Shown here: piece by piece, positions 44,517 through 53,318 of the stretch
Layout: each line of letters opens with the position of its first letter
Position numbering within the stretch: the first letter of the stretch is position 1
Notes under the pieces: model-generated
The model's input: the letters and a program-made list of their open reading frames with translations, nothing else
Databases searched by the model: none
What the model was told of the DNA's origin: nothing
Source: Bacillus sp. FJAT-27445
Lineage (GTDB): Bacteria; Bacillota; Bacilli; Bacillales; Cytobacillaceae
Assembly (NCBI RefSeq): GCF_001510665.1
Contig: NZ_LMTI01000007.1
Coordinates: 80,197-144,196, forward strand
Direction of reading: 5' to 3'
DNA: 64,000 nt
Position numbers and translations under genes: made by a program

Positions 44517-45123
44517 GTAAAAAATCGACTACCCTGTCGAATGTATGTTCATTGCCGATGATGAGCAGGATGTCTCCTCCTTCAATACTTGCATAGGGGC
44601 CAGGTGAGATGATGATGTCGCCATGTCTTTTTAGCCCGACGATCGTTCCGCCGGTATTTTGCCAGAATTTCATATCGGATATTGTTTTCCCTATTTGCGA
44701 ACAATCCTCGCCAATTTCCACTTCAATCGGCACAAGTGGATTCGTATAGCGCAGCTTGCCCGAGTAATCAACGATTTTCTCAATTGTTTCAAAAAGCTGG
44801 TGATCGAGCTTACCTCGTTCCTCCATAATCTTCCTTAGCTGTTTTTCCATGTCCTTCACAGTTTCAAGATTGGAAAAGCGATTAATGTACGACAAAGCAT
44901 GCTCGCGTGAGGCAATGACGACTCCCGCTCCCTTTTCCGATTTAACAATCTCGACATCTTCGAGAATCTTGATTGCTTTGCGGACGGTTTCCGGCGATAC
45001 ATTGTACTCACTCGCCAAGGTTGAACGCCCGTGAATCTTTTGGCCAACCTTATACTTCTCATTGTAAATTCGATTCGCGATATCAATAGCAATTTGTTCA
45101 TAAACCGGAATTTTTGTGCGCAT
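44509..45123 (-). CDS. BusR-like GntR/RCK_C transcriptional regulator
   Basis: 204 residues. The N-terminal GntR winged helix (about 1-72, IPVYEQIAIDIANRI ... SPETVRKAIKIL) is joined by a helical region (about 78-115) to a C-terminal RCK_C (TrkA-C) domain (about 120-204, PIEVEIGEDCSQIGKTISDMKFWQNTGGTIV ... GDILLIIG). This architecture is that of BusR, the c-di-AMP-activated repressor of betaine transporter genes in lactococci and streptococci; RCK_C binds the nucleotide. Its convergent position next to opuFA-opuFB makes the same role likely here. Direct evidence for c-di-AMP binding is lacking. Confidence 0.83.
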   Translation of the reverse strand: MRTKIPVYEQIAIDIANRIYNEKYKVGQKIHGRSTLASEYNVSPETVRKAIKILEDVEIVKSEKGAGVVIASREHALSYINRFSNLETVKDMEKQLRKIMEERGKLDHQLFETIEKIVDYSGKLRYTNPLVPIEVEIGEDCSQIGKTISDMKFWQNTGGTIVGLKRHGDIIISPGPYASIEGGDILLIIGNEHTFDRVVDFLQK

Positions 45124-45172
45124 AGAATACTTCCTTTATCAGTTTTCTTTTTGAAAGGCGCTGTTTAACAAG

Positions 45173-45215
45173 TATGTTGATATCCGGCCAGTGAATGCAG
45201 CAGTTAATCAACATA
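45173..45215. promoter_or_regulatory. Wide inverted repeat upstream of busR-like gene
   Basis: Perfect arms TATGTTGAT (45173-45181) and ATCAACATA (45207-45215) separated by 25 bases, about 50 bases before the regulator start. Tetrameric BusR proteins bind two separated sites, so this may be an autoregulatory operator. I see nothing else in 45216-45480. Confidence 0.35.
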
Positions 45216-45562
45216 GCCCATTTTACAGGCTATTTGAAAAAAGATGCCAGGAGAACCGCAGTATACAGTCTTCCCTTTTTGGCAAAAGAACCATCCATCC
45301 ATAAGTATATCACTTTTGATTCTTTATGCGCGTCTGCTGCTTCAGGGAACGAGCAGTTGGCCTGGAACGTTTGTAGGGTGATTCTTCTTAAACTTGTTTT
45401 CAATGTTGACCTTGGTTGTATTCCCGTTTATTCATTAAATAGACGAAAATCATAGTTTAAATTAAAATAACGGAACGAAACGGAAATAATTATTGACTAT
45501 TCATGAATAAACATGAAATAATATGGAACATGGTACCATATTTTACTACAGGGGTGATAGCA

Positions 45563-46336
45563 ATGTTTTCCGAAGAGAGAAGGCAGGAAATTCTTAATAT
45601 GCTTGAACAAAGCGGACGGGTCCTCGCAAAGGACCTTGCCGAAAAGTTCGAAATGTCCATTGATTCCATTAGGCGTGATTTATCGATCATGGAGGAGCAA
45701 GGTCTGCTTAAGAGGACGCATGGAGGTGCCATACCGATTACAAATGTCCGTATGATGGCAAGGCCGCCAGCCGACCGCTTCGGGGAAGGGACACCTTTCC
45801 AAAATGCGATTGCAAAACTGGCTGCGACCTATGTCAATGCCAGCCAAACTATATTTATAGGCGGCTCTTCTACCCATTATGTGATGCTGAAATACCTGCC
45901 GCGCGATTTTCCGTACACCATTGTTACGAATTCAGTCGAAGCCGCATATTATCTGCGGAATGTAACAAATGTGCAGACTTACCTGATTGGAGGAAACGTA
46001 AAATCCTCCGGTAACATAACTGATGCCCTGGCAGCCGATTTTGCTCGCCAATTTACTATCGACCTATGTTTTGCAACCGCAGGTGCCTTATCCGTGAACG
46101 GCTTAAGTACAGCAACCCCAGAGGTTTCGATTTTCCACAAAGTCGTGTATGACAACTCCAGAAAACGAATTTGCCTGATGGGCCATCAAAATTTTGGAAC
46201 AGATATGTTTTCACGAATGTATCCAGTTCAAAAAATGGATTTGATTATAACAGATGAAGACACTGACGAGGAAAAAATAGAAGCCATAAGAGCCCTTAAA
46301 GTCGAAGTGATTGTCGCAAAAACGGAAGATAATTGA
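45563..46336 (+). CDS. DeoR-family transcriptional regulator
   Basis: 257 residues. The N-terminal helix-turn-helix has ERRQEILNMLEQSGRVLAKDLAEKFEMS and the family signature VSxDTIRRDL-like SIDSIRRDLSIMEEQGLLKRTHGG. The C-terminal DeoRC sensor (about 75-250) has IFIGGSSTHYVMLKYL and a phosphosugar-isomerase-like fold, so the effector is probably a sugar phosphate. GGGGTGA precedes the ATG at 45563; the open frame from 45503 would add 20 unrelated residues. No sugar operon adjoins it, so it is an orphan here; the promoter contains a TATTCATGAATA palindrome (45498-45509). Confidence 0.85.
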   Translation: MFSEERRQEILNMLEQSGRVLAKDLAEKFEMSIDSIRRDLSIMEEQGLLKRTHGGAIPITNVRMMARPPADRFGEGTPFQNAIAKLAATYVNASQTIFIGGSSTHYVMLKYLPRDFPYTIVTNSVEAAYYLRNVTNVQTYLIGGNVKSSGNITDALAADFARQFTIDLCFATAGALSVNGLSTATPEVSIFHKVVYDNSRKRICLMGHQNFGTDMFSRMYPVQKMDLIITDEDTDEEKIEAIRALKVEVIVAKTEDN

Positions 46337-46477
46337 GAGGAAGGTATCAGTTTGATCTCTAGCCCTTGGACAGGAAAATCATTAAGACCGTTTTAGCTTC
46401 AGGCAGCCCGTGAAACGGTCTTCACCAGCAACGTCAATTTCAGTATAAAATAACTGACAGGTTTGTCTATATAATAG

Positions 46478-46506
46478 AAAAAAGGCGGCTTCAACTGAAA
46501 GCCGCC
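46478..46506 (-). terminator. Terminator of small membrane protein gene
   Basis: GGCGGCTTT/AAGCCGCC-type arms followed by TTTTTT on the minus strand, seven bases beyond the stop codon. Confidence 0.85.
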
Positions 46507-46512
46507 CCCTTT

Positions 46513-46830
46513 CTATAAAAATAAAAATGTTCCGAAAAAGAGAAGCAGCGATCCTACAGGTATCGGATGTTTAAGGAAGGAAGAAAAATACTGGATTAAA
46601 GATTCAGCTTCATGGCTTTCTTTCCGAAAAACGCCTAGTGTAACTGCTAAAAAGACCGCGGAACTAAACAGTAAAATATAGTCAAAGGACATAAATTGCG
46701 TGCTGATTGGGATTCGGAATGTATACACATAACCCCTGTCCAATAAAAGCTTGAAAGCGGTATAGGATAGCAGTAGTTCGACTCCGATTGTCAGCAAGGC
46801 CCATAGCCAAAATTCTATTTTTTTCCCCAT
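46513..46830 (-). CDS. Small three-helix membrane protein
   Basis: 105 residues with three predicted transmembrane helices (about 8-29, 47-67 and 88-105); the last ends at the C-terminus in FFGTFLFL. A polar loop with HEAES lies between helices 2 and 3. It has no motif I recognise. It has its own start and a strong terminator, so it is likely real and transcribed alone. Confidence 0.7.
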   Translation of the reverse strand: MGKKIEFWLWALLTIGVELLLSYTAFKLLLDRGYVYTFRIPISTQFMSFDYILLFSSAVFLAVTLGVFRKESHEAESLIQYFSSFLKHPIPVGSLLLFFGTFLFL

Positions 46831-46929
46831 AAAGAGCTCCTTTATATTTCTTATCCTAATTATAAATAAGACTATTCCTTTTCCGCAATACCCCTATTAT
46901 ACCAATTTGTAACACATCAAAAAAAATAC

Positions 46930-46980
46930 AAAATGCCTGCAGGGGCAGCCTTATTTCTCAAGACTTTGCCTGCAGGCATC
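46930..46980 (-). terminator. Terminator of MFS transporter gene
   Basis: Perfect 11-base arms ATGCCTGCAGG/CCTGCAGGCAT with a 25-base loop, followed on the minus strand by a T-rich run. Confidence 0.75.
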
Positions 46981-46991
46981 TTTCCTCTTAT

Positions 46992-48203
46992 CTATTTGCC
47001 GTGCGCGAATGTTCTTCTCAGTTTGCCTGGCTTCAATTCTCCTGCATTAAAGTGTGCCGTTGCCATGGCCACCAGGAGAAGAATACCCGTTACAATAAAA
47101 ACGCTCTGGACAGGGAAAAACCCTCCAAGTAACCCGCCAATCATCGGGCCGACCATTCCGCCAAGCTGGTTAGCAGTTTGGTTGAGGCTAAATGCCCTAC
47201 CCCGGAAATCTTCCGGAGTGGTTTTTACAACGAGGCCGTTCAATGCCGGGTAAACTGCGCAGAAGAAGATCCCAAAAATGAACCTGATAATTGAGAATCC
47301 CAAAATTTGGGCAAAAAGAACCTGGGCCAGCATGCCAAGACCCCCGCCAAGCAGCCCGATAAACAGGACACGCTGAAATCCAACTTTATCCGCCCATTTT
47401 CCCCATAGAGGAGCAAACAAAACGCTCGCAATTCCTGGAAGCGAAAAAATAATTCCTGCCAGGAGTGATGCGTTATCCGCAGAGCCGCTCAGTTTTACAA
47501 CATACAAAGGAAGAACTGGCTCAATTGTCATAACCGAACAGCTGACAACGAGTGTTAAAATAAGGACGAGCAGAAAAGAGTGGTTATTAAGGGCCGCTTT
47601 AAAGTCCATGATAACGGAGCCCTTTTCCTTGCTCGGCTTGAAGTTTTCTTCCCGTACCCAAAAAATGATCAGCAAAGTTGCAAGCCCAACGATGATGCCG
47701 CCGCTTGCGAATGCCCAGCGGTTCCCGACCATTTGAGCGACTATCCCGCCAAACAGCGGACCGACTATCTGCCCCGCTGCTGCACCTGATGAAATTAGGG
47801 AAAGGGCATAACCGACATGTTTAGTAGGTGTATTCGTCCCAATAAGGGCAATCGCCCCCGGGATGAAGCCGCTCAATAAACCCTGTAGAATTCTTAGCGC
47901 CAGGATTTGATATGGGTTAGTAACAAAAGCCATTAGCGTATAAATGACAAAAAGGGCAATACCTGCCCTTACAATCATTGGTTTACGGCCGTATTTATCC
48001 GCCACTCTTCCCCAAAAAGGCGAAGCGATGGCGCCAGCGAAAAATGCGGAGCCAAAAATCAACCCCGACCACATCTCAGTGTTTTCGTGCACACCTAGCT
48101 GCAGAAGGAATAGCGGCAAGAACGGAATGACCATTGAAAAACTGGCGGCTGTAAAGAATACACCAATCCAAAGCACCCACAAGTTACGTTTCCATGTTGC
48201 CAT
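46992..48203 (-). CDS. MFS multidrug-type transporter
   Basis: 403 residues with 12 predicted transmembrane helices of the DHA1 drug:proton antiporter class. Motif A after helix 2 reads GRVADKYGRKPMIVR; a second copy after helix 8 reads GKWADKVGFQRVL. Motif C-like Gly-rich sequence occurs in helix 5 (GAAAGQIVGPLFGGI). It probably exports small hydrophobic compounds using the proton gradient. It is monocistronic and has no regulator beside it. Substrate and orthology to a named B. subtilis efflux pump are not determinable here. Confidence 0.85.
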   Translation of the reverse strand: MATWKRNLWVLWIGVFFTAASFSMVIPFLPLFLLQLGVHENTEMWSGLIFGSAFFAGAIASPFWGRVADKYGRKPMIVRAGIALFVIYTLMAFVTNPYQILALRILQGLLSGFIPGAIALIGTNTPTKHVGYALSLISSGAAAGQIVGPLFGGIVAQMVGNRWAFASGGIIVGLATLLIIFWVREENFKPSKEKGSVIMDFKAALNNHSFLLVLILTLVVSCSVMTIEPVLPLYVVKLSGSADNASLLAGIIFSLPGIASVLFAPLWGKWADKVGFQRVLFIGLLGGGLGMLAQVLFAQILGFSIIRFIFGIFFCAVYPALNGLVVKTTPEDFRGRAFSLNQTANQLGGMVGPMIGGLLGGFFPVQSVFIVTGILLLVAMATAHFNAGELKPGKLRRTFAHGK

Positions 48204-48453
48204 CTATATATCCATCTCCAAGCTTTTGAATGTTTCATATATTGACCATTATAGCATAGAAATTTATTATTTCCATCTCCGAAACTTTCGGTTCGCGAAA
48301 TAAATGTGCATTCATCCCCTATTATCTTGTGTTTTTAAGAGGTAAAGGCAGTTTGTTTTTCCATAGTCCAATGAGGACAAATTTCCCAAAAATCAAACAG
48401 GTTGCTAACGGTACATGATAAAATGGTAGCATTAGAGAGAAGGAGCAAATTGA

Positions 48454-48759
48454 ATGAATAAAACTGAAATTATCGCACGGAGAATTATGGGCTGGAAGCT
48501 GAACAGATGGGACCGCTGGTACGACCCGGAAAACAAGTTATTCATTTCTGTTTCTGATTTTCAGCCGGCACAGAACCTGGACCACGCTTTGGCCATCGCA
48601 AAGCGGCTGGAGCTTGCAGGATATCACTATAAAACCACCGGAAATTACGAAGCCTGTTTTAATGGAATTTGTGTAAAAGGAGCCACATTGGCCGAAGCCA
48701 TCACGGAAGCTGCCTTTACTATTGCGGATAATCATTCTGTAGACGATGGCTGGCTTTAA
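48454..48759 (+). CDS. Phage-type BC1872-like small protein
   Basis: 101 residues. Features are an N-terminal helix (TEIIARRIMGWKLNRWDRWYD), a central alpha/beta segment with HALAIAKRLELAGYHYKTTGNYEACF, and a C-terminal helix (ATLAEAITEAAFTIAD). This pattern resembles the phage ABA-sandwich proteins (BC1872 type) that occur in Bacillus phages and as single chromosomal genes. GAAGGAGCAAATTGA precedes the ATG, a strong site. No other phage gene lies nearby, so it is either a domesticated remnant or a free-standing gene. Function is unknown. Confidence 0.65.
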   Translation: MNKTEIIARRIMGWKLNRWDRWYDPENKLFISVSDFQPAQNLDHALAIAKRLELAGYHYKTTGNYEACFNGICVKGATLAEAITEAAFTIADNHSVDDGWL

Positions 48760-48825
48760 AATTTCTTTCTCTGAATGAATTCATATTGCCCGGCTTTTCC
48801 TCTAAAGCCGGGCAAAACTGTCAAA

Positions 48826-49536
48826 CTATTTGGCCCTTATTAAATAGATTCTTTCAGGCCGGCCCACAGTACCATACGAGAGATCCGCATCCACTTTTTC
48901 CTGGGAAACGAGGTATTCAAGATACCGTCTTCCTGTTGTCCTGCTTACGCCAATTTCCAAAGCCATTGATTCCGCGGTAAGCCCCGAATTCACTTTTTTC
49001 AAGACGTCGAGGACTTTTTCGAGCGTCAGTGGGTCTATACCTTTAGGAAGCTGCTCTTTTTCCACAATAAGGACGCCTGTCTCTTTCCTTAGAAGCAAAT
49101 CCACTTGATATTGGGTCACATGGGCGGAGGACTTGCCAAGGTTATGGAGCTGAATATAATAATCTCGGTATCGGAGGAGCGATTGCTTGAATCTTTCAAA
49201 AATGACCGGTTTGATAATAAAATCAAAGACCCCTATGCCTACGGCTTCCTGAACCCTGTTGATTTCTTTGGTTGCGGTAATCATAATTACATCCATCTGC
49301 TTTTTTTGCTGTTTAAGCTTCCGCAGAAGATCCATTCCGTCCATATCCGGAAAGTATACGTCCAACAGGATAAGGTCCGGCTGCATAATTTCAATATAGC
49401 TTTTGGCCTCATTATAGCTAGCTGCAACCCCGACCGTCGTAAAGCCTCCGACTTGTTCAATAAACATCTTCTGGATTTCCGCCACTCTTAAATCGTCTTC
49501 AACGATCAGTACTTCAATTTTATTATGGCTGTCCAA
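48826..49536 (-). CDS. CitT/DcuR-type response regulator
   Basis: 236 residues. The receiver domain has EDD near the N-terminus, the phosphoacceptor in LILLDVYFPDMDG and FIIKPV. The C-terminal helix-turn-helix (LTAESMALEIGVSRTTGRRYLEYLV) is the type found in CitT, DctR and MalR. The TTG at 49536 with AAAGGGGG seven bases upstream is preferred; the ATG at 49563 precedes that site. It overlaps the kinase gene by 14 bases. It probably activates the tctCBA operon on the same strand upstream in response to tricarboxylates or dicarboxylates. Confidence 0.87.
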   Translation of the reverse strand: MDSHNKIEVLIVEDDLRVAEIQKMFIEQVGGFTTVGVAASYNEAKSYIEIMQPDLILLDVYFPDMDGMDLLRKLKQQKKQMDVIMITATKEINRVQEAVGIGVFDFIIKPVIFERFKQSLLRYRDYYIQLHNLGKSSAHVTQYQVDLLLRKETGVLIVEKEQLPKGIDPLTLEKVLDVLKKVNSGLTAESMALEIGVSRTTGRRYLEYLVSQEKVDADLSYGTVGRPERIYLIRAK

Positions 49537-51121
49537 TCCACTTCCCCCTTTTTGGCAACGCAACGGTGAATAGTGTCCCTTCCCCTTCCACGGATGAAAA
49601 GGTTATGGTTCCGCCGAGGCTTTCTACAGCATTTTTTACAAGGCTAAGGCCTATTCCCTGGTTATTTGATGAAGGTTTCGTTGAAAATCCTTCTTCAAAT
49701 ATTTTGCAGCAGTCTTCATTGCGGATTCCTTTTCCAGTATCCTCTACTTCAATAATCAAGTCCTTTCCCAGGTCGGTTAAAAATAAGGTAACATCCCTCT
49801 CCTTTTCATGGTTTTCCTTAACCGCTTCAAATGCGTTATTAATGAGGTTCCCAATAATCGTAATCAATTTGTCCCTGCTAATTTCCGCTGGCACATCCTT
49901 AAAAGAACTGGACTGGTCCACATTGAAATTTATTTTCAATTCGCTTGCCAAGCTTGTCTTACCTAGAATGAAACCGGCTATAACCGAGTCGGGTATTTCC
50001 CTCATCAAAAATTGGATAAACCCCTGGGCATGGTCCACCTCTTTGGAAATGAATTCAATCGCCTCTTTATAGGATCCTAGTTGAATAAGGCCCAATAGGG
50101 TATAAAGGCGATTTGAATATTCATGTGTCTGTGCCCTAAGACCTTCCGCATAAGACTTGATATGCGTCAGTTCCTGGAGGAGTTTGGCTATCTCGGATTT
50201 ATTTCTTAAACTCGCAACAGCGCCTATTACCTCATTTTTATTGTTTATGATAGGAACACGGTTTACAAAAAATGAATTGCTGTTAATGGTCAGTTCCCGG
50301 TCATATTCTGCTTTTCCGCTTTTTACGACATGAAGGAGTTGGGAATTCACGATAACTTCTTCGATCCTTTTACCCCTTAGCAAGACATGATTGGAGACGT
50401 TCAGGATTTTATGGGCTGTTTCATTCACGACCGTTATTTTCCCTTCTGTATCGATTGCAATGATTCCTTCATAAATTGATTCGAGGATCGCGTGCTTTTC
50501 CTGGTACATCCAGGCAATTTCTTTTGGCTCCAGCCCGAAAATGGCTCGTTTGATATTTAAAGAAATTAAAAGAGCTGCTGCGATGCCTCCTAACAAAATC
50601 ATAAGAGTGGCAAGGAATATTTTCTTTTGGACCTTTGAGACTTCCCTTTCTATATCAGTCTGAAGGTATCCGACTGATACGACGCCAATGACATTTCCAT
50701 CGTGAAAAATTGGTGCTTTCCCACGTAGCGACGGGCCAAGGGTTCCAGTGGATTCAGAAATAACTGATTCTCCTTTAAAGACCCGGGTATTGTCTCCTCC
50801 GACCATTTTTTGGCCGATTCTCAAAGGATTCGGATGGGAGTAGCGAATTTCCTGCTTATTTCCAATGACGATAAATTCCGCTTCAACCTCTTGCCTGATG
50901 GTCTCCGCTATAGGCTGGAGGATAGCTGAGGGGTTTTTAGCAAGGAAAGCTCTATGGATATCTGGCATATTTGCTATGGATTCGGCTACTGAAAGGGCTT
51001 TAATCCCTTTTTCATGTTTTAAATTATCTTCCATAATCGTTTTAAACGTATATTCAAATATCCCGCCAATAAGCAGGATGACCAAACTTATACCAACCAT
51101 CAACTTTGTATGTAAGCGCAT
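49523..51121 (-). CDS. CitS/DcuS-type sensor histidine kinase
   Basis: 532 residues. Two transmembrane helices (about 7-28 and 170-190) flank an extracytoplasmic PAS-like (sCache) domain. It contains RYSHPNPLRIGQ, which resembles the citrate/C4-dicarboxylate binding pocket of CitA/DcuS, and VGVVSVGY-like strands. A cytoplasmic PAS domain (about 205-310) and a SpoOB-type dimerisation segment with the His in RAQTHEYSNRL follow. The ATPase domain has NLINNAFEA, DTGKGI and QGIGLSLV. GGGGG lies six bases before the ATG. Its own short promoter region lies beyond the tctA terminator. Confidence 0.88.
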   Translation of the reverse strand: MRLHTKLMVGISLVILLIGGIFEYTFKTIMEDNLKHEKGIKALSVAESIANMPDIHRAFLAKNPSAILQPIAETIRQEVEAEFIVIGNKQEIRYSHPNPLRIGQKMVGGDNTRVFKGESVISESTGTLGPSLRGKAPIFHDGNVIGVVSVGYLQTDIEREVSKVQKKIFLATLMILLGGIAAALLISLNIKRAIFGLEPKEIAWMYQEKHAILESIYEGIIAIDTEGKITVVNETAHKILNVSNHVLLRGKRIEEVIVNSQLLHVVKSGKAEYDRELTINSNSFFVNRVPIINNKNEVIGAVASLRNKSEIAKLLQELTHIKSYAEGLRAQTHEYSNRLYTLLGLIQLGSYKEAIEFISKEVDHAQGFIQFLMREIPDSVIAGFILGKTSLASELKINFNVDQSSSFKDVPAEISRDKLITIIGNLINNAFEAVKENHEKERDVTLFLTDLGKDLIIEVEDTGKGIRNEDCCKIFEEGFSTKPSSNNQGIGLSLVKNAVESLGGTITFSSVEGEGTLFTVALPKRGKWIGQP

Positions 51122-51185
51122 AACATACCCCCTCTTCTTATCATAATGAATCGCAAATATTCTGCCAATAAAATACTTTTTTAAA

Positions 51186-51214
51186 AAACAAAAAAACTCC
51201 CCGAAAGGAGTTTT
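51186..51214 (-). terminator. Terminator of tctCBA operon
   Basis: AAACTCC/GGAGTTT arms with a six-base loop and TTTTTTTG on the minus strand. It separates the transporter operon from the sensor kinase gene. Confidence 0.85.
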
Positions 51215-51220
51215 GGGAGG

Positions 51221-52747
51221 TCATGCTTCTTCGCTTACAATAACCGTTTTTCCTTTGAGCTTCATCAATACTGGAACGACCAGCCATAAGATGGTCATCA
51301 AAATGAAAACAAGCGAGAGTGGCCTTGTGAAAAACGGAGAAAAATCGCCGTTTGAAATGGTTAATGCCCTCCGTAAATTATTTTCGAGCATTGGCCCCAG
51401 TACGAGCGCAAGTACAAGCGGCGCGATTGGGTAATCATTTTTACCAAGAAAGTATCCCGCAAGCCCGCAGAATATTAGAAGCAGCAAATCATTGACCGAT
51501 ACTTGGACAGCGTAAACGCCAAAGATGGAAATGGCGATAATGATCGGTATCAGGTACTTCTTTGGTGTCTGGATAATTTTCGCAAATACTCTAACAAGCG
51601 GGAGGTTCAGCACCAGAAGCATCACGTTGCCGACAAACATGCTCGCGATCAGCCCCCAGGCAACCTGCGGATGATTCTCAAATAGTAGCGGCCCGGGCTG
51701 GACATTGTACATCATAAACGCCCCCATCAGGATGGCTGTCGTCCCTGAGCCCGGAATTCCGAGTGTCAAAAGAGGAATCATCGCGCCACCTGATGCTGCG
51801 TTGTTCGCCGATTCGGGAGCAGCAACCCCCTCAATCGCGCCTTTTCCAAATTTTTCAGGGTTCTTCGAAATCTTTTTTTCAAAAAGATAGGAAAAAAAAG
51901 ATGCAATGGTCGCCCCCGCCCCCGGAAGTATCCCTATAAAAAAGCCAAGCAGCGAGCCCCTTGCAATCGGCCCAGCTGATTGCTTCAGTTCGGCTTTCGT
52001 CGGATACAGATTTTTGATGGCGGCGGCTTGGGTATCTTCCGAATCCTTTTCCAAAATTGTTTTGAACACTTCACCAACAGCGAAAAGTCCGACAGCCATC
52101 GTCAGGAACTCAATTCCCTGATAAAGCCACGGCTGGTTGAAGGTAAAACGGGCAATTCCAGAGACGTTGTCAATCCCGATCGTTCCTATCAGCAGCCCCA
52201 TAACGGTCATAATCAACGCTTTTGTCACCGATTTTCCAGCAAGGCCGCTGACAGCGCCAAGGCCAAGGAGCATCAGAGAAAAGTACTCTGCAGGCCCGAA
52301 CTTTAGGGCAATATTCGACAGTGGGGTTGCCAATAAAACAAGCGCGATCAGCGTAAAAATCCCCGCGACAAACGAGCCGATCGCCGCAATGGACAAAGCG
52401 CTTCCGGCCCTCCCATTTTTCGCCATCTGGTAGCCATCAAGCGTTGTAACAACCGATGAAGATTCACCCGGAGTATTTATCAAAATCGACGTCGTCGATC
52501 CCCCGTACATCGCCCCATAATAAACCCCTGCTAAAAGGATGATTGCACTTGTCGCAGCCTGCTCGGGAGGCAAATTCCCGGTAATTGAGGCTGTGACTGG
52601 AATCAGAAGCGCGACTCCGCTCATTGGTCCGATGCCAGGCAAAACTCCGACGGCGGTCCCAATCAAGACCCCGACAAATGCAAAAATCAAATTGTACCAA
52701 ATAAATGCTGTACCAAATCCCTCTAATAAATAATGTATAACGTCCAC
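51221..52747 (-). CDS. tctA: Tripartite tricarboxylate transporter, large membrane subunit
   Basis: 508 residues with about 12 transmembrane helices. The duplicated TctA signature segments are present: GVLPGIGPMSGVALLIP in the first half and GILPGAGATIASFFSYLFEKK in the second, plus NTPGESSSVVTTLDGYQM and GIPGSGTTAILMGA. The start is a GTG at 52747 with AAGGAG eight bases upstream. It forms the channel that moves the substrate delivered by TctC, driven by an ion gradient. It is the last gene of tctC-tctB-tctA. Confidence 0.93.
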   Translation of the reverse strand: MDVIHYLLEGFGTAFIWYNLIFAFVGVLIGTAVGVLPGIGPMSGVALLIPVTASITGNLPPEQAATSAIILLAGVYYGAMYGGSTTSILINTPGESSSVVTTLDGYQMAKNGRAGSALSIAAIGSFVAGIFTLIALVLLATPLSNIALKFGPAEYFSLMLLGLGAVSGLAGKSVTKALIMTVMGLLIGTIGIDNVSGIARFTFNQPWLYQGIEFLTMAVGLFAVGEVFKTILEKDSEDTQAAAIKNLYPTKAELKQSAGPIARGSLLGFFIGILPGAGATIASFFSYLFEKKISKNPEKFGKGAIEGVAAPESANNAASGGAMIPLLTLGIPGSGTTAILMGAFMMYNVQPGPLLFENHPQVAWGLIASMFVGNVMLLVLNLPLVRVFAKIIQTPKKYLIPIIIAISIFGVYAVQVSVNDLLLLIFCGLAGYFLGKNDYPIAPLVLALVLGPMLENNLRRALTISNGDFSPFFTRPLSLVFILMTILWLVVPVLMKLKGKTVIVSEEA

Positions 52748-52768
52748 GTTACCTTCTCCTTCCTTTAC

Positions 52769-53221
52769 CTAAAACCATACTGGCCAGCCAGGAAGCGTTC
52801 CTTTAAGTACTTCTACAAACAGAAAATAAACCGCACCTGAAAATACCGCTGATATGAATAAGGAAACTACCCATTTGGAACGCTCCATTACTTGGAAGCA
52901 AACAAAGAGAAACACAAATGTCGTAATGACATATCCGACTGTCTCCAGTGACAGAGCGTAAATAATCGTCGCTGCGAAAATGATAAGGAATGGTTTATAG
53001 TGGATTTTCTCCTGATTTTTCTCGCTGTTTTTCCTTTTATAAGCCTCATAAAAGAGCCGTATGCTTAAAATGATAAGTAATACTCCCAAAGAGAAAGGAA
53101 ATATATCGGGGCCTACACTGCTTCCGTAGGCCGTCGCGGACAGCTGTTTGCTGCCGACCGCAAAAGCGAGGCCGACCGCGAGAAAGAGTACCGATGCTAC
53201 CCGATCAAACTTGTTATCCAA
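52769..53221 (-). CDS. tctB: Tripartite tricarboxylate transporter, small membrane subunit
   Basis: 150 residues with four predicted transmembrane helices and the TctB features PDIFPFSLGVLLIILSIRLFYEA in the first half and a C-terminal FVEVLKGTLPGWP segment. It partners TctA in the membrane. It lies between tctC and tctA in the usual operon order. Confidence 0.88.
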   Translation of the reverse strand: MDNKFDRVASVLFLAVGLAFAVGSKQLSATAYGSSVGPDIFPFSLGVLLIILSIRLFYEAYKRKNSEKNQEKIHYKPFLIIFAATIIYALSLETVGYVITTFVFLFVCFQVMERSKWVVSLFISAVFSGAVYFLFVEVLKGTLPGWPVWF

Positions 53222-53318
53222 TGCAATTCCCCCTAGTGCCCTGAAGTTTTCATTTTAACTCCAGATTTGGGCCAAAATTTAAAATCGGGAAGGAGAAGAA
53301 ACTCCTTCCCTCCTTATC

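Noticed and set aside
45195-45455. Possible 86-residue gene between the busR-like and DeoR genes
   Set aside because: No ribosome binding site, no recognisable protein features, and composition typical of intergenic sequence.
46384-46422. Terminator after the DeoR gene
   Set aside because: AAGACCGTTT/AAACGGTCTT arms exist, but the loop is 19 bases and no T run follows, so it is not listed as a terminator.
48786-48815. Terminator between the BC1872-like gene and the response regulator
   Set aside because: A strong TTGCCCGGCTTT/AAAGCCGGGCAA hairpin is present, but no T tract follows on either strand; its role is unclear.
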